A DNA stretch of 64,000 nucleotides, from the NCBI GenBank assembly GCA_036583965.1, contig JAZBQD010000027.1, positions 2,932,687-2,996,686 on the forward strand, read 5' to 3'. A model generated the notes under the pieces. It worked only from the letters and a program-made list of their open reading frames with translations. It searched no databases and had not been told where the DNA came from. Of this stretch, positions 11,121 through 24,292 are shown one piece after another; within the stretch, counting starts at the first letter, position 1; every line of letters starts with the position of its first letter. This stretch comes from Prunella strophiata. Taxonomy: Eukaryota > Chordata > Aves > Passeriformes > Prunellidae. The translations under genes were made by a program, and so were the position numbers.

Positions 11121-14068
11121 CACAGCTTAGCCATATTTTCTGTTTTCTTTCTCAAACTTAACCTTCTCTGAGGACTGTTTCTATGAATAGGCTCAAATTT
11201 CAGCCACTTCTGATGAAGGCCTTTACGAAAAAAGTGTTGCTAGAAATGTCTGACAAGGGAAAAGTGATTTTTTTTTTTCCCTCCCCTACTATACAATTAC
11301 TAAAAACATATGGTGGAAGAGATTCCATGCAAACCTGGAGTGTGGTCTGTTTTCCACAAAGACGAGGGAGGAAAAGTTGCAGCCCCAACCATGGGATTGA
11401 TAAAAGAAGGAGCAATGAAGGAAACTATTTTGAAAACAGAAACTCTGTCAGCCAATGCAGTAAAGAGTAACTCCATACACAAAATTACATGTAGACACAA
11501 TCAACCCTGCTTTCAGGATTTGTGGGTGTGAGCTGTATACAGAGTGTTTGGTGAAGCCCAATTCATGTTCAAAAGAAAATTAAACCAAAGAATAAGTTTT
11601 TAAAAGGAGCCTTTGAAGCAAAAAGCAATGATGTGTGAAAGACAGAACCAGAAGAGTTTATTTAAACACACAGCACAGAAAAGAGGGAAAAACAGAAATT
11701 AGGAAATTAGAAGAACAGTCAAGAAGGCACCCAGCAGCCTTTTCCTGGAACTAGAAGTTCTTATATCTATGAATATTTTATCCAGATTCAACTATCTTTT
11801 TCAAGTCCTTCCTATTAAAATTTCAGACATTTTCTTCAATAAAATCAGAAAAGTGATTTGAAATGTATTGGTAGAAGATATAAAATTAGTTGTGTGTGGA
11901 TGTTACAAAGGATCTGGGAACCTTACACCCTTTAGATCTGCTTATTTAACTATTTAGCAGTGCAATTTAAAATTTGCATATGACTGGTTTGATGCCAAAC
12001 CATAAGAATAAAGCAGGAATGTCTCTGTCCTATGAATTTCAAATTCAGGGTTTTTTAACTTAGTCCTCAAATGTGAACTGTGTTCTCTTCCTAAATTATT
12101 ATGTAGCCCATGATCTAGGTAGAAAAGTATATGTAAGACTTTAAAAGAGGCTGGTTTTTTTCCTTTAAACTTCCTATCAAGAGTAAATCATTTTGTGAAC
12201 ATGCTCAGAAAATGGATATTTCATGCTGGTTCCGAAAGAGGAATTTCTTCATTTAGCAAACCCAAGCCTAAAAATAAGTGTCTAAAACTGAAAAAAAAAG
12301 TTAGTTATAAACCCCAGTTCCTCATGGCACTGCAGTGCCCGACAGCACTCAGTGATGAGGAAAGTCTGGCCCATCCTTCTTAGAACAGTTCTCTCCTCCT
12401 GAAGAAGTTCCAGAATAACCTCTGTGATAAAATCAGTCCATGCAAGTACAGAACCTTCCTGTAAATGTCTCCCAACTCTGCGTGTCTCTTTGTCCTGGGA
12501 TAGCTATGATTTTATGGATGCAGGGATGTACTCAGCCCATCCCAGTAAGGCAGGAATGCCCACCCTCCTGGCTAACCAGCCCTTAGCACATCACTGCAGA
12601 GCTCCAGTTTGCCCAGTCTCTGCTAGATACTCATTTTACTATGGCACAAATAAAACAGGAATAGCAAGGGGGAGTGGGGAAGGGTGGCAGAGAGAAGACA
12701 GCCAAAAGTATTACAGAGTTTACACTGTTGTATTTTTATGTATGTGCTCTGAAACTCAAACTTCTGGGCAGAAGTGATGGTGCCATTTAAACCCAGCTAC
12801 ATGTGTGGGTGTGGCTGTGTCCCTGAAGTCCCCCTTCATCTCATACCTCAGAAATCTAACCTGGAAAAAAGAAGAATGTCTTTCTTGCAAGGTATGTGGT
12901 TTGGTCCAAATTGAGGGAAGAATCTGAAGAAAAATAGTTGGTTTAGGTGCCACAGCTCAGTTAATAGGGGCTGAGTCCATTAGTCATGACAGGCAAGCCT
13001 GCAATAAATTATGACTGTCTTGTGCTCCCCCACTAGGCAAAATCCTTCCCTGGTTTTTCGCCACTCCTCACTCAAGAGCAATACCCAGGACGTATTCCAG
13101 GACAATTTGCTCTGTGCTGCTGAGACTGAGAAGCAAGGACACTGGAGGGGTGAATGCACCAAATATCTGACTTTGCAGCTTTCTCAACCTTACACAGGTA
13201 CCATAATCCAAGCAGAAGCTCTTCCCATACCTGCAGCTGCTGAAATGCCTACAGACTGCTCCTGTGTGATCTAGGAGAGGGCTCATCCTTTACCCCTGCC
13301 AAGTCCAGGATCACTAATTGAGATCAAGACTAATTCTGACCAGGATTAATTTTGATCAGGACTGTACCCAAGGCTGCCACCCTGCAGATCTCCATTTTGC
13401 TGAGCTCTGTTGAAGCAAAGAACAAAGAGAGAGCTCACGATTTACTAGGCCTACCAGGAGAGCAGGACAAGCACAGCACCTAAGTCTCCTGCCAAGTGTA
13501 AATCCTCAGAGCTTTGGCTCCAAAAGGCCATAAATAAAAATGGGAAAAAAAAAAAAAAAAGTATAAGGTAATTCTGTCCACCCTGTTTCATTCCAAACCT
13601 TTGAAGGAAAGAATATATTAAATGCACCTAAGTCCTTTAATAAATATGGAAACCACAGAAGGATATGATTTAGACTTTAAATACCACCTTGATCTAACTA
13701 AAGTGTCAATAATGCAATGTGATAAGAAATGTAGTGCACTGGCCCCCTGTTTTAGGCATAGGTAATGGAACACATCTAAAAAGTGCCCAAAACTAATGCT
13801 GCATGTGAAGAACAGCAAGAGAATGATTGCTGGCTGAGTATTTATGTGCTCAGGACAGACTGGATCGAAGCTCCCAGCTCGATTAAGAATTTCCTTTTTT
13901 ACAGAGTGCCCCAAACTGATGCTCACTTGGGGCTCAGCTTCTTTGAAGAGTCCAGAAAGTGCTCCATCCTGTGAGGATCAGCAGCCTTTGGGGGCACACC
14001 CAGACTTGCAAAGGATCAGCCTTTACTAATATTTTCTAATTGATTCAACCATGATCCTGAAGAAGGAA
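11121..14068. other. Non-coding stretch, nothing recognised
   Basis: No supported gene, RNA or repeat family. An A run of about 18 bases ends near 13560. Open frames up to 117 codons (for example 12424-12777) have no recognisable features. Confidence 0.45.
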
Positions 14069-14094
14069 TTTTATTTCCCTTTTTTCTTTTTTTT

Positions 14095-14125
<31 letters not shown>
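14069..14125. repeat. Long T-rich tract ending in 29 consecutive T
   Basis: The tract is nearly pure T with a few C, and positions 14097-14125 are T throughout. It could be the reverse-strand poly-A tail of a retroposed sequence, but I see no recognisable element or target-site duplication beside it. Confidence 0.85.
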
Positions 14126-15150
14126 GTGGTTAATTTCTTTATTTATTATGCACTTGAGGAGACTTCATTGTCCAACTATTTTATTATTTGCTACACAAAA
14201 AAATATATTTGTGAATGGCTCCATTATTTCGGCAGTTAGCCTTCTGGTGCACAGAAAGTTTCCCTTCTGAACAGGCACTCATTCATTCTGCTGCACCATT
14301 GTACATTTTATGGCTTGCCATACCAAAAAAAAATCTTTTTTTATTTCTTTCAGTGCTCCTATTATTGAAATAATTTAAAAAGTGGCTTCCACTGTATTTA
14401 TATCACATCACTTGGATAAAGGACTGCTACCCACAATAAATCTAGTTATTTTCCAAAGTAGATTGCTCATTAAATATTGTATATAAAAGAGCCCTCTGAG
14501 ATTCAGGATAATCCACACTGTGTTTTTTAGATATCTCTTTCTACTTAAATAAATAATTGTAATCACGAATGTGAACCAAGTACTGTGCTTATAAGGCTGA
14601 ATTAATAAAAACTGAACTTTATGTAAGCCTCAGCTACAGAACATTATGCTGGTGAAGAATTTCAGGTGCAAATAATCACAGATTACTACACACCAGGGAA
14701 TTCACCAGTGGTCATGAATACCCTCAATCTACTTCAGCGAGGTAAGCAATATATTCTCTAATATGATATAGTCCAGGCTCTGTTATTGTGTTTCAGAAGT
14801 TTTTACTGAACTGAAAGATTTTTTTCTGTTCTACTCGTAATGCAACCATTTCTTCAACTTGTGCATTTACAGGATGGAGAATATACCACATGATCTTAAA
14901 ATGTTTCTGTCTCTTTACTTCTCTAATTTGGAATTAGAGCTACAGAACTCAGCAAATGCTTTAAAAACAGTACAAGGGGGAAGGGAAATAAATGTATATG
15001 GTGTCTCTGCATCTTCCCCAGTGTGGCTGACTCAGTCTAGCTGCTGCTAACAAATATAGATCCTAATTTAACTCTGGAAAAGTGGGGGTTTGCATCTTAA
15101 TTATAATAGTTTCTCCCAGTGACAACTATGCACTGAGTCCCAGAATTTAC
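14126..15150. other. AT-rich non-coding stretch
   Basis: AT-rich sequence with many AATAAA-type words that carry no information without a gene. No feature is supported. Confidence 0.5.
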
Positions 15151-15184
15151 TTAAACTCATCCAAACTGTAATGGTTATTTAAAA

Positions 15185-15320
15185 TGTGGAGTGCTGTGTA
15201 ACAGATCAGATCTGCAGCTAGATCTGGAGTAATTCCATTAAAACCAGTGGAACTACAGAGATTTCTATCAGTTGTGGTATCACTATAAACCTTTTGTAAA
15301 TAAGGCCTGCATTGTTAATG
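15185..15320. mobile_element. Possible ancient amniote repeat relic
   Basis: AGATCTGGAGTAATTCCATT followed by AAAACCAGTGGAACTACAGA and TATCAGTTG resembles the segment of old amniote repeats in which a GGAGTTACACCAG-type word follows a CCATTGAAGTCAATGG-type word. The match is short and the family is uncertain. Confidence 0.4.
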
Positions 15321-16849
15321 CTGTCACTGATGAGGCAAATTCCATAACCCACAGATAACCTAGGCAAGCTGTGGCTGAACTGTACAAATCATCCCTTAAC
15401 TTGTACTTAAAACTGAATTTAGTCACAGTCATGCAGACTCCATATAGAGTTGAATCGTTACCTGAGTACAGGACATCAAATATTTTCTAAATAAAAAAGG
15501 ACACAAGTCTTTAAAATTAAGATTACTAGAGTCATTAAAAACAAAGAAGTGTCTGAAAAAGAATGGCAGAAAACTTGTTTCTGATACTGTGCCCTAGGAC
15601 AGGGATACAATCTGTCCCTGGAAATCTCTGTAAATCACAAATATTTTCTTTTCTCCCTTTCCTCATGTTTTCCCCTTCTCCTTTTCCCCTTTCCCTGCCC
15701 TTCCCTTCTGGAGATCACCCAGTCCAACTGGATTACTCAGGACACAAGATTTGAGCCATGCTGAATAACATAGAAAAGAGCATGGCCTAATTTATTTTTC
15801 ACAACTTAAATTCAGACTGCAAAACAGAAAACAGATTCTTCTTTCCAATTACAACTTCAGTCTGAAATCTGCAAACCCAATCTCAATCCTAAGCAGCTCT
15901 GGTTTAGCCAGGTTGTATAAGTGTGAGGATGGAGGCTAAAATAGTTCCTTGTATGGAGGGGATATGAGATCTAGGCATTGTTAAGGACACAGAATATTCC
16001 TGGGATTAAAACATTTTCTGGGTGAAGTTCACCCCAAACCAGACTTTCAGGCAAAGACTTACATCACTCAGAAGCTGGAGCAGGACTGAGAACTGCTCAG
16101 CCTTTGTGCTGATCTCCAAAGAAGAGAAGAGGGCAATCAAGAAAGAGGGAAACACACAGCAAATGACACTGAAAAGGATGGATGAAAACACATCTCCTGA
16201 TTTGGCTCCACTCCACAGCTATACAAAGGACTACACTGTCTGGCAGCATTTGTATTTTTTTTAATGCTCAGAAATACGCACTTAGAATAATTTTGCTTGA
16301 TAGCAAATACTGAGGAACACCTGTAAGCTCCCACATAGTGCCTGACTGGAGAAACAGGTGTGACACTCCAAATCCTGCAGGATCACCTCTCTATGCACCT
16401 CTGTGAACACAGAGTCAGTTAAGGACATGATTTTGGGGAACACAATAATTCCTTTAGGTCCTTTAGAACTGAGGCTTGAGCATCAATACTGCACTACCCA
16501 GCTGCTGACCTCATAGTGCAGCACTTTATTGATGAGGAACAGAAAACCTGTTTGGAAAGCTTAATGCTGCTGTAACCCTGTGTTTTTTCCACTCTAATTT
16601 TGCTTAGCAGTTAACTGAAATCCCCATATTGCCTTCCTCATTCAAACCAAAACCTCACAGCACTAAGAAAACCACAGATACTGTAATAAGCCGTGACTCA
16701 TCCAACATCACCCGAGTAGGAATTACACATTTTACTGTAAGGGTATCTAGGCCATCTCCACATCTAACATTTTATCGAGAAGAAGGCCAAAACATATCAC
16801 TTTCAGCATAGTGGGGAAAAGGAAGTTTTTGTGGTTAAAGCAAAGGCCA
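15321..16849. other. Non-coding stretch with a pyrimidine-rich tract
   Basis: A pyrimidine-rich tract lies at about 15638-15710, followed by AGATCACCCAGTCCAACTGG at 15713, which faintly recalls a CR1 3' segment. That is too little to call. No gene is supported. Confidence 0.4.
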
Positions 16850-16854
16850 ATGAG

Positions 16855-17035
16855 TCAGATGATGTGGGCTCTGTTTCCAGGCCTCACGCAGACTTCCTAT
16901 GTGACTTCAGCTGAATCTCTTCACTGCTCTGCTCTTAACTTTTCACATCTGTATGAAGGATGTCAGAGTGTCACATCCATTCATCTTGGTTTCTCAAATT
17001 TTTTGAGACATCTGGGTGGGACATGCAAAGTGTTA
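16855..17035 (-). mobile_element. Ancient MIR/L3-like relic, antisense orientation
   Basis: Read on the plus strand, the words GGCTCTGTTTCCAGGC, CTATGTGACTTCAGCTG, AATCTCTTCACTGCTCTGC, CTTAACTTTTCACATCTGTA follow the reverse complement of the MIR/L3 pattern (usually CTGTGTGACCTTGGGCAAG, CACTTAACCTCTCTG, TTTCCTCATCTGTAAAATG). The following 60 bases are too diverged to align by eye. Confidence 0.65.
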
Positions 17036-17126
17036 TGATAACTACCATGCATCTGTTTTTCTGCTGTGAACAGAACCATTATCTGCTTCCGGATGGAGAA
17101 GAAAATAAAAAAGGCCAGCCTCAGGC

Positions 17127-17153
17127 AAAAAAAAAAAAAAAAAAAAAAAAAAA
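17127..17153. repeat. Poly-A tract (27 A)
   Basis: Twenty-seven consecutive A preceded by CAGGC. It may be the tail of a retroposed sequence, but no source sequence is recognised upstream. Confidence 0.9.
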
Positions 17154-20088
17154 GATTTATTCTCGAGGATTGGCTCACCTCTGATTTGACCAGCATGATC
17201 ACAAGTAAAATAAGTCAAAGGATGCAGAGCACAAAGACTTGGAGGAGTAAACACCGACAGACCTCTGAAATCCCTTGACCTTACTCTAGATTATTGCACT
17301 GTGCTGCATCAGATGCAGCAGCCTTTTTTTTTTTTTATATTTATAATTCATAGGCATATAATTAAATCTTGCACATTCATTTTGAGAAAGCACAATAGCT
17401 AAACCACTAACCCTTAAGCAGAGTCTAGCAGTGGCATTTGGAGAGTCAGCCACACTCTCTCACCTATGCTGGCAAACACATTACTCTGGCTGTGAAGGAA
17501 ACCACAATGTGGGAAGGAAAGCCTACAAAAGAATGAAAACAGAAAGTGTCTAAGGCCTTGGCAGAAGGACACTAAATAAAATAGAGAGTGGTGACTCATT
17601 TTGGCAGTGAATCCACCTCAACCCCTTCAAAGGCTTTGGCAAGAGTCCTCGGAGGAGACCCCAGGCTTTTGCCAAGCCACAAAACACCACAATTATTATC
17701 GCAGCAGTCATCAACAAAACAGATTTTGTAAACTGACTTGTTGGCACATAGATTAAAGAAGCTATAAAAAGGAATAACAGCTGTTTGGGTTGCCCTATGC
17801 AGAAAGTTACTATATAAAAAGTACTTTTACACATATCATATATACGTATACACAGACACACACAGATGCACATGATGTGTACATGAAGAATATACAAACA
17901 AGCAAAAGTGCCAAGAGCTGCTGAAGGATTTCACTGCTCTTCGTGGGAGACAAATTTGCAGGTCTGAAAAGTTGTAAACTAAAGAACTGATCCTCTCCTC
18001 CCAGTCCTACCGGTGTCACAATATTCACTGCAGTGTTTCATTAGTTTCAGTAGAGTTGTTGCCATTATACAAGAGTATAACAACATCAGAATCTACAGCT
18101 AATAATGGCTACTGAAAGAAAAGTACCCCAGACCTAATTCCCTTCCTAAATCAAAAGAAAATTTACTGATGTGTAAATCAAAAGACAATCTTTACGTGCG
18201 GGAGCCATGCTAATATGCAGGATAAAATGGACCAGAGATAATTTAGGATAAGCTACAAGTGTCCTAATGGCTCACAAATTTTTCACCTTCAAAGGTTATG
18301 TTCAGTTTTTAAACTAGGTATGTTTGAGTATTTATGTAAATAAACAAATTGTCAACTTTTGTAATTGAAAATTAGGTTTGCAGCAGATTATGAGTTTTTG
18401 TCTACCTGGATCTCAAACACAAAGGCAAGAATGAAGTCCTAAATTCAATTTTGAAAGTTGTGATTCACATTATGCTGGTGTGCATGCTGTACCTAGGTTT
18501 AGTATTCCTAAACACTGCACTTTTTTATTTAAAGCAGATGAAACATTACCCTTTGAATTAACAGGTTTTTATTAAAGTGGCAGAAAGAGAGATGAAGTTG
18601 AGAACATGACACCAGTATTCTGTTCCAATCTTTCTTTAAAACTCTTCACTAAGATTTTTAAACATTAAGAGGGTTCACTTTGAGTTTCTACACCAATTTT
18701 TTTTATTACATTGATAAGCAAGACTTTTCTTGATTTTTTTTCCCTTGAATTTGAAGTGCTCTAAATTTTGGTCACGAATAATGTTAAAACTATCCTGGAA
18801 AATATTTTAGAGAATCTGGTATATAACTCAATAAATGCATCTGGTTCAATTAAACTCCATGTGCCCTGACCAGTATCCAGTACTTTTTTCAGAGGCTGTG
18901 TGTCTTAATCTCATCTTTTCACCACAGAATCAAGAGTTCAAATTACATCATTAAAAATAATACCCTGGTCTAAGGAAGTATGATGGAAATATAGACTGCC
19001 AATGAAAGAGGGCAAATCTGAACTAAAGGGATGTTTATAACCTCCACGAAGACATAAAGGAATAAGTTATGGGAGAAATGTGGATATAAACAGCAAACAT
19101 TGCTGCAAAAGACATCTGCATCCATATGAATTTCCTCAAGCAAATGGATAAAGGCAAAGTAGATTTCAGGGTCCTGCCGTTCCTGCAGGAGAAATGATGT
19201 GGCCCATTGACCCAGCACCAGGAGAGGATGTGCAGTAGCAGAGATGAAGCATTTGGATTTAGGTGTGGATCCTGTTGCTGGTTTAATACCTCCAAACACC
19301 GGGTGGAGGGAGGCTGTCACATCACCCAGGATAATAATACTTGATTTTCAACCATTGACTTAAATAGGGAAAATATACCAAGGTGATTTGAGAAAACTCC
19401 TAATAGACGAAAGTTGACCTGTGGGCTTAGAGTGAGACTATGAGAAAGGAGTTTTTACTAATACAATCCACCTGAATGTAGGTATTTGCATAGAAAAAAG
19501 AAGCCTCTATCTACCATAGTGTTCCTGTAGCTACAAATATTTTCCAGCTGCATTTAGTATTTTCAAAATTACTTGTCCTTAGGCAATCTGTTTAATTTCA
19601 AGTGCCATCTAAAAAGTAGCTGGAACTATATTTACTGCTCATATGCACAGGCAAGCATTTAGCATAGGATGGTCAGCATATAAACACAAATCCATACATT
19701 TAAAGTTCTTAGCTTAAACTATTTGCCTTTTATTCTTATCCTTAGCTTTTTTCCTTTCTTTTTTAGGGCCACCTTGGACTACATAATGCATTACACAGGC
19801 ACCAAATGAGCTCACACGCCAGCAGAAGCAGTGAGTTTCACCTATCCAAGTATTTAAAAAGCTTGCAAGCACACACTTTCTCCTGTGCAGCCCGGAGATC
19901 CCTGTTGAGTCTATGCCAAGTCCCTGAAAAGTTGGACACTGCATCCGGTATTTACACTAAGCTAAAATTCTAATCAGCACTAACAGCAGTGTGTTTTAAT
20001 TCACCCTTATGATTTTATTTCAATCTGCTAAGTAGCACAACTGCCAGAAAGAAACTGCTATAAACTCCAGTAAACAAATGCAGGGGAA
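17154..20088. other. AT-rich non-coding stretch
   Basis: No gene is supported. A CA/TA-rich patch lies at 17828-17885. Minus-strand frames of 115 and 116 codons (17550-17897, 18970-19320) show no domain and sit in low-complexity or AT-rich DNA. Confidence 0.45.
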
Positions 20089-20152
20089 AAAAATTAAAAA
20101 AAAAAAATATATATACACACTACATACGTATATATATATATATATATATATA
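20089..20152. repeat. A-rich tract followed by (TA)12
   Basis: A-rich sequence at about 20089-20107 leads through a short TA/CA-rich spacer into a pure TA run at 20129-20152. Confidence 0.85.
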
Positions 20153-20539
20153 AAGATAATCCTAAATCTGTTGGAGATAAAGTTTGCACCACTTCAGACA
20201 CACTGCTCAAAAGGAAAGTCTGGAGCTTTGGTCGAAGCTGCTCTCTGCTGATTTCTTTCCAAATATCCTTACCTTCCACACTGGGTTTTTATAACTTTTT
20301 TTCCCCCCCAACGTGTTTGGTACTTTTTAGCCAAGGAAGGAAAACGCTGATGTTATTTTACACCGGCTATTTCACCTCACGTCCTCCCCTCGGCAGCTTT
20401 CTGCCAAGTGCTGTGAAACAAGAACACAGTAACTACTTGAATCTCTGGATGACACTATAAATCGTAGTGCCAAGAGGCCGGTGCCAAGTCCGGCATCTTC
20501 CTTACTTTGGGAAGGAAAACAAAACACACACACCAGCCC
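20153..20539. other. Non-coding stretch, nothing recognised
   Basis: Unique-looking sequence of mixed composition, without a supported gene or element. Confidence 0.4.
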
Positions 20540-20574
20540 AAAAAAAAAAAAAATAAATAAAAAAAAAAAAAAAA
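20540..20574. repeat. A-rich tract interrupted by two T
   Basis: Thirty-five bases of A with T at 20554 and 20558, preceded by a short (CA)n run. Confidence 0.9.
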
Positions 20575-20599
20575 TTCAGCAGCAGGAAAATTGTGAGAA

Positions 20600-20720
20600 G
20601 TTGGTCACCATTTTGGACCTGTTCAGTGCAGTCAGACCTTGGCAGCCATCTTACAGCTTGGCAACCATTTTGAGAATGTGCCTGGCAAGCTCTCAGAGCT
20701 CGCCGACACTGTTTCAACAC
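20600..20720. promoter_or_regulatory. Candidate element with three YY1-like/NFI-like words
   Basis: Three related words occur within 75 bases: TTGGtcaCCATTTTGG (20601), TTGGcagCCATCTT (20639) and TTGGcaaCCATTTTG (20658). The last two are adjacent copies of a unit of about 19 bases. CCATNTT is the reverse complement of the YY1 core, and TTGGC is an NFI half-site. No coding frame runs through the area convincingly. The regulatory role is inferred from motifs only. Confidence 0.3.
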
Positions 20721-22079
20721 AGCGCTGGTTAAATATAGTCCAAATTAAACAATGCCGTGTAATATCAGGTAAACTTGCCCTTCAGCAATCCACCCTGCAG
20801 GTGTTTGTAAGTACATCTCTAAAGAGAGATGGACACTGTGCTTGCCATGGGGCCGCCTGGACCCCTTAACCCTTTCCAGGGCACGGCGCTGCGAAGCCCC
20901 ACCAAGGCACCCATGAGGGGGTCCTGGTGATGGGAACACTGTGCAACAGGGACCCTATGGATGTTGGGACACAGAAGACATGTTGCCTTTCATCACTGTT
21001 TAACAAGGCCCCAGGAACCCCACTGGGAGCAAAGGCCCCTCCAAAGGAGGAAATGGGATGACAGGGGCACTGCACACAACAACACGTAAACCCGCAGCTG
21101 CCGTGTGAGAAAAAACTACTTTCGCAGCTTTAATTTCCTGACTAACTTTTCCATGTGCTCCTCTCCCAGAGACAAAAGGAAAAGTTTGAGGAGAAAAAAG
21201 TCATCCCAGCAGCCAGACATCTTAGGGAAGGCTGGTTTATTGAGAGAGCCCGATGGCGGGGCAAGCTGTAAACAAACACTTCCCTTCTTCTCCCCACCCT
21301 GCGAGATCAGTGCGTTTTTGGACCAAACGCCCTTCACTCTGACAGTGCCAAAATCCCAAGGCAGACTTTGTGCCAGATGAAAAAAGGCACAGTTGTCAGA
21401 AACTTCTCTGGCCAAGGAGTAGGAAAAGTTCTGTGAGGAGCCAAGAGAAGCACCTCAGTACCACTCCTCAGGGCCAGGGGGTACAGCAAGGTATTCTGGC
21501 CATACTTCTCCCAGTATTTTAAACAATCCCTTTGCTGAAGAAGTTCATTTTTCATATTTAATGTAGTGTAAACACATTTAATAACTTGAGGAGGAATGTG
21601 GGGTGAGTGTTTTTACAGAACAAACAGTGCTATCTCCAGGACTGCTGCACTAAAGTTTAGTCTACATGAGGCTCTAACTCTGTCAGCCTATTTGAATAAA
21701 ACTTAAAAAGATAATATATGGGTAAAACTCAACACTTGGAAAACACAGTGTGCAAAAAGGCAAATATTTGAAGGTACTAAACAGTATCCGAGTATTAAAA
21801 TGACATTTTGGGGAAGTATTTAATATCTGAAGACAAATGTCTATTGGAAATGCTTACTACAGACATTATATTCTGCTTCTTATCTTGAAATAATTTAGAG
21901 TGGAACAGAAAAGATCAAGTTTATGCTCTATTAGCATAAAGTTTAAACTATAAGGGGTTTTTGACCTTGAAGACTGAATTAAATGATGTCTGGGATTTTT
22001 ATTCTCCCTCTTTTTTTTTTTTGCCCTTTTGAAATTTTAATTTGGGGGGGAAAAATTAAAAGCCAACTAATTAAGTGTA
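20721..22079. other. Non-coding stretch; GC-richer part at 20860-21330
   Basis: The GC-richer part carries overlapping frames of 60 to 99 codons on both strands without any recognisable product. After 21550 the sequence is AT-rich. No repeat or RNA gene is recognised. Confidence 0.4.
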
Positions 22080-22330
22080 ATTTCATAGTGAATGAAATAA
22101 ATTAATTAAACCATAATTGAAATGACAATATTAAATATGAAAATATTATGCTGGAGTAGATCAGAATAAAGTCTTGACACTGCTGGGTATCTTTTATATT
22201 GAAGGACAGTATCTGCAGCTGCATGACGTCAGCTGTGCAGGAATAGTTAGGAATGCATTGATAAATTGCTCCATCGATTCTGTTCTGCTTCACTTACCAT
22301 AATTATAGCACAGTAATGGATGACATGAGT
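22080..22330. promoter_or_regulatory. Candidate conserved enhancer-like element with CRE flanked by E-boxes
   Basis: The left part is a cluster of homeodomain words (AATTAATTAAAC, ATAATTGAAATGAC). The centre holds CAGCTG at 22216-22221, a full CRE palindrome TGACGTCA at 22224-22231 and a second CAGCTG at 22230-22235. CAGCTG is a bHLH site and TGACGTCA binds CREB/ATF proteins. There is no plausible coding frame. The block resembles conserved non-coding elements, but conservation is not shown. Confidence 0.35.
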
Positions 22331-24245
22331 GATATATTTTTACTTTAGAGAAAAGCCAAGAGTTTGCCTGTTTCTTTATGAGATTAGACCAAATCCTTTC
22401 AATTAATACAGCATGATTGATATCTAAAAGTGTACTGGGGTAAGATACTCGCTTCATGTGAACATCTTTAAATATTATTGGTTAAATATTGAGATAGAAT
22501 TCAAAGAGCAGTTTCAGTGCTTTAAATAACAGTGTCATTTTGGTAATATGAAAGATGTATCATCACAATTTTCAAAGACTTTTCTAGGTCCACTTTAAAC
22601 ATTTTGATTTTCTAGAATCTAAAAATCACATTTGAAATTAATAGCTGTGTAAGGCAGGACAGCCTCAGCATTTTCCTCAGATTCTATGGACTCCCTCACT
22701 GAAATGTTTGCCAAGGCTACCAACAGATATGTTGGGAGAAAGGCTGGGAGGACTGGATTGTGCTTTTCAAATATATATGATCCAGGCTTAGCTTTCAGCT
22801 GCTCTCCACTGAAGCCAATTGATGAAGCCCATGTGTAGACCCAAGGACAGAACTTCTGCTAGTGTGAATAAAGAGTGAGTAGAAGATAAAATAAAGAGTG
22901 ATGTCTTATTATTGTACATTCATCTACCCCTCCTTCAAATTTGCAGAAGAAGAATTACATCAGCAACCTTCCCCACCAATGACATGTTCTTCAGGAATAA
23001 ACAGCCATCACTCAAGAAGCAAGGGGGCAAACGGGTTCTTGTAGAGATCTGACAAAAGATGAGAGCAGGCGAGGCTGAAACACACCAAACCACTGTCACA
23101 AAAGACAAATCCAAATCTCAGGGATGGCACAGATGACTCTACCAATGCTTGTAAAACTCAATAAATGCAGAGAAGACCTGCACATTGCTCACAACTCAAG
23201 CTTCTCTGCCACAACTCAAGCTTCCCTTATGGATTCAGGTCCTTCACGTCAACAGAGAAAACACAGGTTGTAGAATACCATTTATTCAATGTTCTTATTA
23301 TCTTAGCTGTCCTGGTTATGGAAGTGCTAACAAAAGAACCCTGAATGGGAGCTTTTTAATCAATAAAAACTTTCTCAGGCCACTGTACCTTCATGCTGAG
23401 TAATTTCTACTTAGCAGTGAGCAAAGAAACCCAACGCTTATGGAGTTTTGAATGACGCCAAAAGTATCTTTGGGGAAAAAATGATGTTACCTCCATGTAG
23501 CCCTATCTCACACAGCATTTTTTCAGCTTATAGTTCAAAAACCACCATAATCAATTTCTCTACAAATTTTAACCTGTCCCCTCCCCCTGAGCAATGAGCG
23601 TCAAAGATTGATCTGTACTTCTAACTGTTGAATTCATCCCTTTCTCATGTTACAAAGGCTGTCACTGGAAATAAAGTGTAACTTGGGATGGCAGTGGCAG
23701 CTATCAAACCTCCTGACACATTAGAGCGTCTGAAACCCTAGACACCCAAGGTTTACATCAGAAAACTCCAGCATGTACCGGACAACTCAAAACCAACTAT
23801 CGACCTTCCTATTGATTTCTAGTGGGGAAACCAAGACGGGAAAAGCACCAGAAGAGATAGGATTTCTTTTCCTCTCCTCATTGCTAACTTAGTGGCTGCC
23901 AAACTCAGGTCTTCTCAGGCTTAAGCCATCAGAGGTTTGTGTTGCAGCTAGCCAGGATGTCTGCCTAAGATAATTCAAGCTGAAAGCAGACAGTGTGCAG
24001 TGGGAGCTGATTAGCCACTGACTTCCAACGTGACCTGTCTCAGTCCCAAAAGAAGCTTCTTGACAGTAAGATATGGAGGCTACGGCACAGCTGAAAAAAA
24101 AAATGGTTATCTTTTCAAATGGTATTTGAGGACATCTGACTTTTATAGCTGGGCAATTTAGAGAGGTGCTTTTTGCAACTGGCAAGTCCCAAACTCGTCC
24201 TTAAAATAAGTGATCGTACACTGCAACAACAGGTTCAAAAGAAAT

Positions 24246-24248
<3 letters not shown>
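22331..24248. other. Non-coding stretch with a short tandem duplication
   Basis: At 23191-23226 a 20-base unit beginning ACAACTCAAGCTTC is repeated with partial truncation. A trace resembling an old amniote repeat (CCACTGAAGCCAATTGATG) lies near 22807. No gene is supported. Confidence 0.45.

Positions 24249-24288
<40 letters not shown>
24249..24288. repeat. (TA)20 microsatellite
   Basis: Forty bases of uninterrupted TA. Such tracts are commonly length-variable and can form cruciforms. Confidence 0.95.

Positions 24289-24292
<4 letters not shown>

Noticed and set aside
14041..14125. Poly-T as reverse tail of a processed pseudogene
   Set aside because: No recognisable gene sequence or flanking duplication was found beside the tract.
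24249..24288. (TA)n tract as an origin or regulatory element
   Set aside because: Simple microsatellite. No further structure supports a function.
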